Position numbers and translations under genes: made by a program. Positions 9,734 to 18,995 of a DNA stretch of 64,000 nucleotides are shown here, in pieces. The notes under the pieces are model-generated. The model was not told the origin of the DNA. It worked only from the letters and a program-made list of their open reading frames with translations, and did not search any database. Origin of the DNA: Diacronema lutheri. Taxonomy: Eukaryota; Haptophyta; Pavlovophyceae; Pavlovales; Pavlovaceae. The first letter of the stretch is position 1. Each line of letters starts with the position of its first letter. Location: the NCBI GenBank assembly GCA_019448385.1, contig JAGTXO010000044.1, positions 62,001-126,000 on the forward strand. Reading direction: 5' to 3'.

Positions 9734-10489
9734 TCACGTCTTGCCTCTGCCTTTTTGTTCCGCGGGCGGCGCCTTGTTCGTGCCGCCACGCCGTTGCTCG
9801 GCAATCTCGAGCTCCTCGTGCCGCTGGTCCAAGAACTCCTTGACAAAGTCGTGGTCAAAGGCATCCGCGAGCTCGGCCGCGGTGCGGCTCTTCTTGCCGC
9901 CGCTCTTGGCGTCGAGGTATTGTGTGGTCGCAATCCACAGCCCAGACTCTTCAAAGCTCTTCTCTTTGCCCTCACCCTTCTTCCAGTGCTTGTACTCATC
10001 GGTGCCCTTCCAGTAGTTTTCGTCGATCTCGGCGATGAAGCGCACGACGTGGATGTGTCCGCGCGCCGCGGCAGAGTGCAGCGGCGTGTGGCCGTGCGCG
10101 TTGGTCGCCTCGAGGTTTGCGCACTTGCGCACCAGCAGAGCGACCACATCTTTATGGCCCGCGGCGGCGGCGCTGTTCAGCGCAGACCAGCCGTATCCAC
10201 CTGCGACCGTCTCAACTGACTGCACGTCTGCGCCGCGCTCGAGCATGCGCTTCACCTCAGCCAGATTGCCCCTGCAGAGCGCGTGCGTGCCCGCGCGCGC
10301 AGCGCGATCATCCTCGAGGCGGACTGCACGCTAGTGACGCGCGCATGCAGCGTGCGCCGTATCGCGCGCAAGAAGCGCGCGACGAGCGCAAACGCACTTG
10401 TAGGCAAAGTCCTCGAGCGTGCCGCTCACGGGGCCGATCGTCGGCGGGATAGACGGAGGAGGTGGGGGCGCGAGACGACCGTCTGCCAT
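9734..10489 (-). CDS. Ankyrin-repeat protein
   Basis: Exons 10398-10489 and 9734-10271 give 209 residues. MADGRLAPPPPPS is followed by ankyrin units: GNLAEVKRMLERGADVQ, then GWSALNSAAAAGHKDVVALLV, then GHTPLHSAAARGHIHVVRFIAE, about three repeats in all. A Lys/Glu-rich C-terminus (KHWKKGEGKEKSFEES, HDFVKEFLDQRHEELEIAEQRR) follows. It probably acts as a small protein-protein adaptor; the partner cannot be inferred. The intron (10272-10397) has a GTGCGT donor. An AT-rich patch (10505-10522) precedes the start. Confidence 0.85.
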
Positions 10490-10504
10490 CGTTCGCTCTT
10501 TTGA

Positions 10505-10522
10505 TTTTAAGTATATTTAAAG
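10505..10522 (-). promoter_or_regulatory. AT-rich core promoter candidate
   Basis: On the minus strand this reads TTTAAATATACTTAAAA, containing both TTTAAA and a TATAC core, 16-33 bp upstream of the ATG at 10489. It is the best TATA-like element in the window. Confidence 0.5.
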
Positions 10523-10743
10523 TAGGTCTGTGGCGCTCCCCGCGCCGATGCCTCTCCTCGTCTTTTTTTCCGGACGGTGGGGTGGGGAGACGCCCCGCCG
10601 AATGATGTGCACGACGCGCTTTCATCGCGCAAGACATGCCGACCACGGACCTTGCACACGGCACGGCGCGGTGCCGACCTTGGAGATTCGCTCGCGGGTC
10701 TTTTGAAGAACCGTCTTTCGGCCTTCCGTCTTGCATTTGAGCA

Positions 10744-11910
10744 TCACCAGCGCACTGAGCCGGCGAGCGGTAGGCGAGCGGTGCGCGCCGGTTTACGCGG
10801 GAGGACGCGCAGCTGATGCACCCAGCTCACGCGTGCGCACGTCCCAGTCGGCTCTGCACGTGGCCGCACGGCCATATCGAGCGCGAGCTGCCAGCCGCAG
10901 GCGACTGGCGCCGTGTCGGGAAGTGATGGCGGCGCAGCAAGCGGCATGTGCACCGCGAGGCTCACCATACGCGCGTGCTCAGTGTGCGCGTCGCACTCGC
11001 CCACCGTCACCACGCGACGCGCCAGCGGCACACACGCGTCAGTGAGCGCGACGCGCTCACTGACGCGCTCGACGGCCTGTAGCCTCGCGCACGCTGCGAC
11101 ACATACGAGCGGCGAATGATCGCAGAGGATGAGGTCGAGCGCGACGGGCCGCGAGCCGTCCTCCGACAGCATGGCGCCGTCCGGCAGCGCAACGGCGCCG
11201 AGCCGGTGCCCATCCAGCTGCAGCTCGACGTGCACGGGGGCGGCGGCCGTGCGCGCCGCGCCCCCGGCATCGGGCGCGTGACCGTCGACAGCGGATGTGC
11301 GAGGCGGCAACCCGACCGCCATGCGGGGCATGCGCGGCACCGGAGCGCCGCCAGCGAGCTCGGCGGGTGTAGGCCAACGCCAGCCGCCCGCATCGCGCGC
11401 GCCAATGGCCGCGCCGGCCGGCGCGCTGGCGAGCCAAGCGTCGGGCAGCATGTCAAAGGGAAGGATGAGCGTCGCGACGAGCACCTGTCCATCGACGCGC
11501 CGCTGCGCCTCGATGTGCACCGCGTAGTCCAGGCGCGCCGCGGGCCCTGCGCTCGCCCGCTCGCGCGCCCCAGCGCGCGCCGGCGCCGCCGAGCGGTACG
11601 TGGGCGGCAGGCCGCGCGCGAGCGGGATGCGCACCACGTAGGAGAGCGCATGAAATGGCAAGACCAAGACATCGCACGCAATGACCCCGGGAGCCGTGCT
11701 CGTGAGCGCTGGCGGCGCGACGCGCGCGCGGCCGTCCGGACCGGCTGGCAGCCGCCACTCTCCGTGAGCGCGCGCCGCCAACCAGTCGACGGTGAGCGCG
11801 GCGCGCTCCGGCGTAGCTGGCTCGAAGGCCACGGTGGTGATGTGCACCACGGCCTCAATCACGTCGCCAGGCAGGTACGCCTCGCGGCTGAGCACGCCGT
11901 GCAGCTCCAT
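10744..11910 (-). CDS. RGP1-like protein (Ric1-Rgp1 Rab-GEF subunit)
   Basis: A single exon of 388 residues with an arrestin-like beta-sandwich pattern. MELHGVLSREAYLPGDVIEAVVHI opens the first domain; LPFHALSYVVRIPLARGLPPTYRS, then LDYAVHIEAQRRVDGQ and TLILPFDMLP form the Rgp1 signature (GLPPSY-x-G followed by a Y-x-L strand and LPF). In yeast and animals Rgp1 pairs with Ric1 at the Golgi and activates Ypt6/Rab6 for retrograde transport. The protein is shorter than animal RGP1 and lacks its N-terminal Cys-rich insertion. The assignment rests on these motifs. The divergent COQ9 start is 44 bp away. Confidence 0.72.
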   Translation of the reverse strand: MELHGVLSREAYLPGDVIEAVVHITTVAFEPATPERAALTVDWLAARAHGEWRLPAGPDGRARVAPPALTSTAPGVIACDVLVLPFHALSYVVRIPLARGLPPTYRSAAPARAGARERASAGPAARLDYAVHIEAQRRVDGQVLVATLILPFDMLPDAWLASAPAGAAIGARDAGGWRWPTPAELAGGAPVPRMPRMAVGLPPRTSAVDGHAPDAGGAARTAAAPVHVELQLDGHRLGAVALPDGAMLSEDGSRPVALDLILCDHSPLVCVAACARLQAVERVSERVALTDACVPLARRVVTVGECDAHTEHARMVSLAVHMPLAAPPSLPDTAPVACGWQLALDMAVRPRAEPTGTCARVSWVHQLRVLPRKPARTARLPLAGSVRW

Positions 11911-11954
11911 CGGGATTACCTGCGCGCACGGACGGCCGGCATCGCTCCTTCACG

Positions 11955-12852
11955 ATGCTGCGACTCGCGGTCCGGCATTTGAGCGCAGCCGCAACGGGCG
12001 AGGAGGCGGGCCTGCGCGCGTCTATCCTCGCGGCGGCGCTTAAGCACGTGCCTGCGCACGGCTGGAGCGCGCACGCGCTCGCCGCCGGCGCGACGGACGT
12101 CGGGTTGTCGCCGTCGGCGCACGCGATCGTGGGAGGCGGCGGCGCAGAGCTCGTCGCGCACTTCCAGCAGTCGGCGGATGAGCGGCTGCGCGCTGAGCTT
12201 GAGCACCTCGCACAGGGTGTGGAAAGGTCCGCTCGCCAGCCCGCCCGGCGTGCCGCCCCATTCCGATCCGCCGCCCTCAGGACCCCTCGCTTGCGCTCAT
12301 TCGCGCGCCACCCCCCGGGCGTGCTGGCCCTCGCATCGCAGCTGCACGGTTGCGCAGCGGCTGAGCGCGGGGATTAAGCTGCGGCTCTCGTACATCGAGC
12401 CGTACGCGGCAAGCTGGCCGCAGGCGCTCGCGCTGCAGGCTCTGCCCTCCCAGCTGCCCGCGACAGTCAAGCGCGCCTCGCTGCTCGCCGAGCTGCTCGA
12501 CGATTACGCGCATGCCACGCCCATGTCGGCCGGCGCATCTGCCGGTCACGGCCTGGGGCCGGTGCCGCCGACGGCGTGCGCCCGCCGCGCCGCTATAGGA
12601 GGCGCGTACGCTCTCGCCGAGCTGCACATGGTCGCCGACAGCGCGCCGGCCAGCCGAGCGGCGGCAGGCGCGGACGGCGGCCGTCAGCAGCCGCTCGATC
12701 TCTCCGCGAGCTACGGCCACGTCGATGAGCTCTGTGCGGCGCTCGAGCGCGGCGCGCGGTCGCTCCGCCGTGTGGAGACCGAGCTCGCGCACGCTGCAGT
12801 CCACTCCCGTCTGCTCCTCGGCGTCCTTGCGTCGCTCGGTCGCCGCGGTTGA
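11955..12852 (+). CDS. COQ9: COQ9 ubiquinone biosynthesis lipid-binding protein
   Basis: The N-terminal half reads RASILAAALKHVPAHGWSAHALAAGATDVGLS, then GGGAELVAHFQQSADERL, the COQ9 pattern (TetR-like fold). After one intron (donor 12216-12227, acceptor near 12341 or 12357; the exact sites are ambiguous) the protein continues RLSYIEPYAASWPQALALQALPSQLP, then LLAELLDDYAHA and GGAYALAELHMVAD. COQ9 binds lipids and presents quinone intermediates to COQ7 in the mitochondrial inner membrane. The usual D-x-x-W-Y-x-KR motif before the last helix is not seen; ACARRAAIGGAY takes its place, so this copy is divergent. The end is TGA at 12852. Confidence 0.83.
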
Positions 12853-13034
12853 TGAGCTGCTGACGCGCGCTCAGCTTGTATGAGTCTGACGTCAGTCGCA
12901 GAGTGAGTGGCAGCCCAGCTGTCCGTGCGTCTACGCTGCACAAAAAAGAAAAATCACAGGGGCCGTTGCCCCGCCTTGTTTGATCATCCGCCAGGGCCAG
13001 CAATCTCGCCCTCAATTCTCTTCCCGCCAAAACC

Positions 13035-16000
13035 ATGCTTGGCCACCTGCGCGAGCAGCTGGGCGGCGGCAAGAAGCGGCCGGCTGTGAGTCTCCCGAGC
13101 GGGCGCAAGAGCAGCAAATTCGCGCGGCTCGCGTTCACGCCCGCACTACCGGCACCGCACGGCTCGCCCACGCGCGGCGCGCCGAGCACCGAGCTGGCTG
13201 CGCGCGGCGACGACGGATGCGAGAGTGCGCGCCGCGCGCCGGCATGCGTCGCGCCGATCGCGCCCTTCGTGCACCTGCGCGACGTTGTGCGGCGAGGTGA
13301 CGACGAAGGCGAGCGCGCGCTCGTGCTGCTTCCCGAGGGCGTGGCATGCCGACCCTTTGCGTTCGCGACGGACGAGGAGGTGAGCGCCTCTTGTTGGCTG
13401 CCAGTCATCTCGCCGCGGCCGCGCGCCGCGGCGTACAGCACGTGCGCGCTTCCGCACGAGAGCGCCGAGCTCTGCGCGCGCCTTTTCGCGCTGGTCGAGC
13501 GCCACCTCGGCGAGTTTGCGTGGCAATTCGAGGCGCGGCAGCCGCAGATCGCCAGCGTGTGGTGCGACGAGCCTGAGCTGCGCGTTCGGGCGGAGCCACG
13601 CGTGCAGCCGCAGCTGCTGCTGCACCGCCCGCTCGGCGTGTCGCTCAAGGAGGTACGCGCAGACCTCGCTGCGGATGCGAATATTGGCATGGCTGCCGCC
13701 GGAGCGCAGTCGCGCTCGCTGCGCACGTGCGCTCCGCCGTCGAGCCTGAGCTCGCTCGCCTTCAGCCCTTTGGCCACTGACAGGAGCGACGGCGGCGGCG
13801 GCCGTGCATGCGGTACGGCGGCATGCGGCGCTGCCGACGCGAGCGGATCCTTCGCGGCGGCCTTTTACGAACTCGAGCCCACGACGGCGATCGCACCTCT
13901 TTCACGAAGCTTCGCCGAAGGCGGCACCAGCGCATTCGTCGACCTGTCGCCTCTTGCCGCTCCACGGCAGCTGCCCGCAGCTGGGCGGGGCGCGCTCCCT
14001 TTCGCCTTTTGCGAGCTGGACGCGGCCATGCGTGGTGCGCGTGCGCGCGAGCTCGCCGGAGCGCAAGGCATTGGGCAGGCCGCCGTGCCGGGCTGTACGC
14101 GAGAATGCGACGCCGCCGCCCCCGCAGCCGAGCAGCGCGCCGAGCTCTGCCGGCTCCCATGGCGTGCGCACCTCCCGACCGCCGCCGCGCTCGGCCAGTT
14201 TGCCGCGCGACGGCTCGCGCACACCTCTTTTGAGCTCGCGTCGCTCGACGACGCGCAGAGCACGCTCGGAGAGCTTATGCCGCAGACGGGCGCTCCGCCG
14301 CTCGACCTGCGCGAGCTCTTGCCAGCGTGCACCGCCCTGCCGTGCGCGCAGCCCGTCGATCTGCCGAACGGCGCACCACGCGGCTGCCTCAGCTCCGCAG
14401 CCGCGCTCGGCGACGCGCGGCGCGCGGTCGACGTGTGGATGGTCGACTCGCTGTACGATGCTGGTGACGAGCGGCTGCGCACGCTCCCGCCGCCCGACCT
14501 CGGTCAGCTCGACCTGCGCACCATGTACGAGCTCTCGCGCAAGCAGCGGCTGCTGCGTAGCGCTCGCGCGCCCCGCCTCGCGCGCAGCGACACGGCGCTG
14601 CTCTCGGCGCGGCAGCGGCTGCTCGGGTTTGCGCCGAGCGAGCGGCCGGTCGTGGTGCCCAGCACGCCCGGCGTGACGAGTGGGACTGCGTGGCTCACCC
14701 GCGCCGCCCTCCTCCACAGCGCGGGGCTCGCGCCATCGCCCGTATGCGGCCGTGCGGCTGCGGCAGCCGGGCGGGCGGAGCGCGAGGAGCTCGACAAGCT
14801 TGACGTGGCAGTCGCACCGTGCGCTACGGCAGACGAGCTCACGCCTGCGCTGTCGGTGCACGCGGGCTCAGACCCTGCCCTGTCTAGCGCGCTGCCGGCG
14901 CACGCCCATTCAAGCCCGGACGCCCCGTCCCCGGTCGTGCACGACGGCGCGGCGAGTGAGGTGCGGCTGCGGCTGTTGACCGGCGCGGGTTTACACCTGC
15001 CTGCCTCGCTGCGAGCCGATCCCTCACGCAACGAGCTGCAGTTCGTCGCAACGGTCGGTTCTGAGCCGGCGGCGATCGCGCCGAGCAAAGAGCGCAATCT
15101 GGACTCCTGCGGCGCGCTCAGCTTCCAGCCAGAGCGCGCACAGACGAGCGGCGGAGCTGAGGCGCCGCTCGCGCGCGCGGCCGCGCCGCTATGCGGCCAT
15201 CTTGCGCAGGACGACCTCATCGATAACTTCATGCGTCTCAGGCAGCGGCAGGTGCCGCCGCTCGCACCGTCTGACCTCACGGGCGAGGCCGCCGCCGCCG
15301 CCGTTGCCGCCAACGCCGCGGGCGCCGCGGGCGCCGCAGAGGAAGCTGGCGACGCGCGCGGCATGAGGTACGACGCGGAGCGCGAGAGCGCGCAAGCAGC
15401 AGCGCTGGTCGGCCACGTGCAGCCGCCCGCCGCGCGCGCGTGCGGAGTTCCGTCCGCGCCGCCCGGCGCGGCGTCAGGGCCCGCGGTGCGCTTGCAGCTG
15501 TGCGTCGGAGAGCGCGCGCGCCGCGCGCACTCGCCCCTCCTCGTCGGGCTTGCCACGCGCGGCATTCGCTGGTGCGACCGCGCGTTCTGGTCGCCGTGCT
15601 TTGCTCTCAGCGCGAACGCAGCCGCGATCGCTCTCGGCTCTGCCGACCTGCTCGACGAGGGCGGCGAGGGCGACGTGCTCGAGGAGCTGCACGTCCTCTC
15701 CGCCACCTTCACGCGCTGCTGGCTTGTCGTCGACTCCGCACCTGGACTGGACGGCGAGGAGCGAGCGCCGCCCGCTGACGTGCTGCTACACAGGCTCTCG
15801 CGAGTTGTGATCGCTGCGCGCTCGCTCGGTCTGCACGCGATCCCCGCACTGCACGCCTCCTCGGACCAACGGTGCGACGTGTTCGCGCGCATCGTCACGC
15901 TCGAGTGCGAGTGCGCCATGGCCGCCGGCGACGCGCTCGGAGCGCCGCTGCCGCAGCACGAGAGCGCAGCGGAGAATCTGCTCTCCGCATTCCTCAGCCC

Positions 16001-16298
16001 GCTCGCCGCGATGCGAGTCCTTGCCGATGCGCGCCTCGCGCGCGGTACCGAGCTTGCCTCGTTCCTCGCATTGGGTGCGCAGGAGCGGCGCGAGCTCTTC
16101 CCGTGGCTGCACCCCGCCGGCAGCGCTGCGCTCGACGCGCTTGCGTCCCGTACGTGCGTGCGCGATGCGAGCAGCGCCGACCGCGCTCGCGCTCAGCAAG
16201 GCGGAGCGCCGCTCCTGCCTCGTGCCGAGGCCGAGATGCCGCCGCTGCGCAGCGGCGCCGCGCGCGCCACCCGCAGCTGCGAGTTCGGCTGTCCGTGA
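13035..16298 (+). CDS. Large protein with SHOC1/ZIP2-like (XPF-like plus HhH) C-terminus
   Basis: A single exon of 1,087 residues. The first 800 residues are Ala/Arg-rich and I see no known domain. From about 830, PLLVGLATRGIRWCDRAFW, ELHVLSATFTRCWLVVDS and RVVIAARSLGLHAIPAL form alternating strands and helices as in XPF nuclease-like domains. From about 975, ESAAENLLSAFLSPLAAMRVL, then TELASFLALGAQERRELFPWL and AALDAL resemble the helix-hairpin-helix end of SHOC1/ZIP2 proteins (E-x-FL-x-x-L-x-x-x-NPL-x-A). SHOC1 stabilises crossover intermediates in meiosis. XPF's catalytic ERKxxxD is not visible, also as in SHOC1. The identity is inference from these patterns. Confidence 0.5.
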   Translation: MLGHLREQLGGGKKRPAVSLPSGRKSSKFARLAFTPALPAPHGSPTRGAPSTELAARGDDGCESARRAPACVAPIAPFVHLRDVVRRGDDEGERALVLLPEGVACRPFAFATDEEVSASCWLPVISPRPRAAAYSTCALPHESAELCARLFALVERHLGEFAWQFEARQPQIASVWCDEPELRVRAEPRVQPQLLLHRPLGVSLKEVRADLAADANIGMAAAGAQSRSLRTCAPPSSLSSLAFSPLATDRSDGGGGRACGTAACGAADASGSFAAAFYELEPTTAIAPLSRSFAEGGTSAFVDLSPLAAPRQLPAAGRGALPFAFCELDAAMRGARARELAGAQGIGQAAVPGCTRECDAAAPAAEQRAELCRLPWRAHLPTAAALGQFAARRLAHTSFELASLDDAQSTLGELMPQTGAPPLDLRELLPACTALPCAQPVDLPNGAPRGCLSSAAALGDARRAVDVWMVDSLYDAGDERLRTLPPPDLGQLDLRTMYELSRKQRLLRSARAPRLARSDTALLSARQRLLGFAPSERPVVVPSTPGVTSGTAWLTRAALLHSAGLAPSPVCGRAAAAAGRAEREELDKLDVAVAPCATADELTPALSVHAGSDPALSSALPAHAHSSPDAPSPVVHDGAASEVRLRLLTGAGLHLPASLRADPSRNELQFVATVGSEPAAIAPSKERNLDSCGALSFQPERAQTSGGAEAPLARAAAPLCGHLAQDDLIDNFMRLRQRQVPPLAPSDLTGEAAAAAVAANAAGAAGAAEEAGDARGMRYDAERESAQAAALVGHVQPPAARACGVPSAPPGAASGPAVRLQLCVGERARRAHSPLLVGLATRGIRWCDRAFWSPCFALSANAAAIALGSADLLDEGGEGDVLEELHVLSATFTRCWLVVDSAPGLDGEERAPPADVLLHRLSRVVIAARSLGLHAIPALHASSDQRCDVFARIVTLECECAMAAGDALGAPLPQHESAAENLLSAFLSPLAAMRVLADARLARGTELASFLALGAQERRELFPWLHPAGSAALDALASRTCVRDASSADRARAQQGGAPLLPRAEAEMPPLRSGAARATRSCEFGCP

Positions 16299-16332
16299 CG
16301 CGCACCCATCCTGTGTAAGCACATCACCACTC

Positions 16333-18247
16333 TCAACGCAGGGACTTGCCAGTCCTTTTGGCGCGCCCAGCCGGCCTTCGACCCGCATCGCCTCGCCTGA
16401 GCGCGCGCGCCAACGCAGCCGCCAAGACGAGCGCTGCGCCGCACATCGCGAGGGCGGGCAGCGTCACGTACTGACCGCTCGCGAAGGGCGTCTCCAGACT
16501 CGCGTCGGCCTCCTCCGTCTCGTCATGTCCTGAGCCGTCGCTGCCTCCCATCTCCGCACGCAGCTCGGTCGGGTCCCGCCACTGCCGCTGTGCAACGTGG
16601 CCAGCCTCGCCGCCGCTCGGCGCGCGTATCCACTGGTTGATCGCGTACTTGACGCCGGCCGTGGGCGCGGTGCCCGCATGCTCTGTGCGCTCATCCTCGT
16701 AGCCGTCATCGAGCACGTTGTTGAAGACAAGCGCCGTGTTCTTCGTCGGGCGCACGCTGAGGTGCATCCGCGGCAGTGTCGTGTCGCCGCCCGCGCCGTC
16801 GGGCAGGTCCTGCACGCGCGGAGCGCCGCACGCGCCGTGATGAGCGCGCGCGCGGAGTGTGCGGCCCGGCGCGCAACGGCGCGGTCACCGACAGGTATAT
16901 GAGAAAGGTGATGTGCCGACGCGGCCGTTGCTCAAAGTCGCACACATCAAAAATGTCATGGTGCGGCTCATACCGCTGGCCTGGCTCGTACCGCACGACC
17001 TGCATGATCTCGAGCGAGCTGAGCGGGTAGCCCGAGAAGTGCGCGACGCGCGCGCGCACGCGACGCACCACCTCGTCATCGGCCGGGAGCGACGCGGACG
17101 ACGACGTGCGCTTGCTCGTCGCGACAGATCGGACGGGCGACGCGTGGAAGCGCGACTCTGCGAGAGCGATGATCGCTTCTGCCTCGCCCTCCGCGAGGAA
17201 GTCGCGCAGCAGTCGGATGCGCGGGCTGGGCAGCACGTGCACCAACCTGACGCTGTGCGTGGTGTGCCACTCGCCCATCGGGGCCAGCACGCGTGCCGTG
17301 CCCGGCACACGCGGCGTGATGCGTGCCCAGTCGTACGGGCACGGGTCCGGCGCATCGTGCGCCGTCACGTAACCTGCGCGCGAGGCCGCGCGCACGTCGG
17401 CGCGGGGCCGTGGCCGCCACGGCGCCGTCCCGCCGCGCGCGCCGTGCCGCGCGCGCGCATCGGCGACGTAGCAGCGGTCCGGGAAATGGAGCTTGTAATG
17501 GTTGAGTTTGTGCATATATGGCGAGAGGCCGCAACGCTCCAAGCGGCGGACGTCGGGCGCGGGCAGGTCGATGAGCGGCGAGATGATCACAGGGCCGTCG
17601 GGCAGGTGCGTGCGCATGACCGCCTCGACGTCCGCGCGCGAGCACGTGAGCAGGCAGCGCCGAGCCATTGCGACCGCGCGCGACGCGCACTCGCCGCGAG
17701 CGGCGCGCTGGGCGCAGTCGGCGTCGAGGTCGACGGCCTCGCAGCGCAGCGCCTTGTCGCAAATGCCCAAGCTGACGACGGTCTGCCGCTGGCATTTTGC
17801 AGCGATCTCGCAGCTCGCGTTGCACGCCACGCCCATCGAGGCCGGCTCCTCGATGCACCGTCCCTTGAGCGTTTCGTCGACGCACTCGGAGCGGCGGTCG
17901 AGCGTGATGCCGTTGGCGCGCTCCCACGCGGTGCAGCTGGGCTTGCAGCGGGAGAGCATGAACGCCGGGTTGCGCGCGCATTCGCCCATGCGCGCGTACC
18001 CGCCGCATTCGGGCTCGAGGTCGCGCTGGCCGGGCGCGGCTGCAGCGCCTGACGCGGCCGCGGCGCACGCCTGGCGGCATGCGGACAGCATGAAGCGCGG
18101 GTTGGACGCGCACTCGCCCGCGGCGGCCCACTCAGCGCACGACGCGTCCTCCGCCGCGGCGAGCGAGAATGCCGCGGAGAGCGCACACGCGAGCGCCAGC
18201 GGCGTTCTCGCGGCCAGACATCCGGCTCTTCCCGTTCCGCCCGCCAT
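16333..18247 (-). CDS. Prolyl 4-hydroxylase with N-terminal ShKT domains
   Basis: Exons 16889-18247 and 16333-16809 give 611 residues. A signal peptide (LALACALSAAFSLAAA) is followed by about four Cys-rich ShKT units (residues 33-205; C-x-x-W-A-x-x-GEC...R-C-x-x-x-C). The C-terminal half is a 2-oxoglutarate/Fe(II) dioxygenase: RYEPHHDIFD gives the iron-binding H-x-D (about 428-430), TFLIYLS|DLPDG spans the splice, GGDTTLP follows, and TEHAGTAPTAGVKY supplies the distal His (about 497) and the 2-oxoglutarate-binding Lys (about 507). A C-terminal hydrophobic segment (ALAMCGAALVLAAALARAL) and basic tail suggest ER-membrane anchoring with the catalytic domain in the lumen. ShKT-P4H architectures occur in algae and nematodes. 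The start is 13 bp from the divergent gene at 18261. Confidence 0.9.
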
Positions 18248-18260
18248 TTCCACGGCCGCG

Positions 18261-18680
18261 ATGGAGGCCGTGCAGCTCATCGAGTACCTGCAAGGGGTGG
18301 CCGCATCGCTCGAGGCGGAGACGGGCGCGCCCGACCCCGAGATCAGAGGGAAGATCGCGCAGTTGCAGGCCGTGCTCGCGCAGCGTGACACGACGCTGAG
18401 GGCGGAGGCGAGCAAGCTGCACGCGCACGAGGAGACGGCCAGGGATGATGACGACGTCGACGCCGACGCGGCGATACGGCAGGCGTCGCACCGCATGGCG
18501 GCCGTGGAGAGCGTGCTCGCGCAGGTGGAGGGAGACCTCGCAGCGGACGTCGACGCCAAGCGCTTCCTCGCGCAGAGCGCCGACTTGTGGATGCCCGCGA
18601 TTGGCGCGAGCCTACATGACGACGCGAGCAACGGGAGCGCGCTGCTCGAGGGGGACGGCGCAGAGGACATGCAGCAGTGA
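18261..18680 (+). CDS. Small hypothetical alpha-helical protein
   Basis: A single exon of 139 residues. The start MEAVQLIEYLQGVAASLEAE, then IRGKIAQLQAVLAQRDTTLRAEASKLHAHEE, and SHRMAAVESVLAQVEGDLAADVDAKRFLAQS predict long amphipathic helices, probably a coiled coil. No family is recognised. Small coiled-coil subunits such as Mediator or kinetochore parts have this look, but nothing specific supports one. It is divergent from the prolyl hydroxylase, with only 13 bp between start codons. Confidence 0.6.
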   Translation: MEAVQLIEYLQGVAASLEAETGAPDPEIRGKIAQLQAVLAQRDTTLRAEASKLHAHEETARDDDDVDADAAIRQASHRMAAVESVLAQVEGDLAADVDAKRFLAQSADLWMPAIGASLHDDASNGSALLEGDGAEDMQQ

Positions 18681-18995
18681 GTGCGCGCGCCGAGCTCGCC
18701 TCGCTCGCGGCCCGTTCGCGACGATGATTGCCTGATCGAGATCCAAGAATGCGGTGCTCAGCGAGGGCGACGTCGCCCGCGCGACCTGGCCTCGGCCGAG
18801 CAGCCGCTCCACGCGCGCTTGCACCGGGATGACGTTCCTAGAGGCCTGGAGCCCTGGACCGTCGCGGGGCCATTTGGTTCACCGTTGCACGACACCGCGG
18901 CGCTGCGACTCGATTGACATCCGCGTGCCAGCGTCAAACTCTCGACCGATGACGACAGAGCGGACAGACACTCACGTCGGCTCGGCACGAACCGG
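18681..18995. other. Intergenic, no gene seen
   Basis: 315 bp between the 18261 gene and the fucosyltransferase-like gene. Open frames here are short and unlike proteins. It presumably holds the 3' UTR of one gene and the promoter of the next; no TTTAAA patch is seen. Confidence 0.5.
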
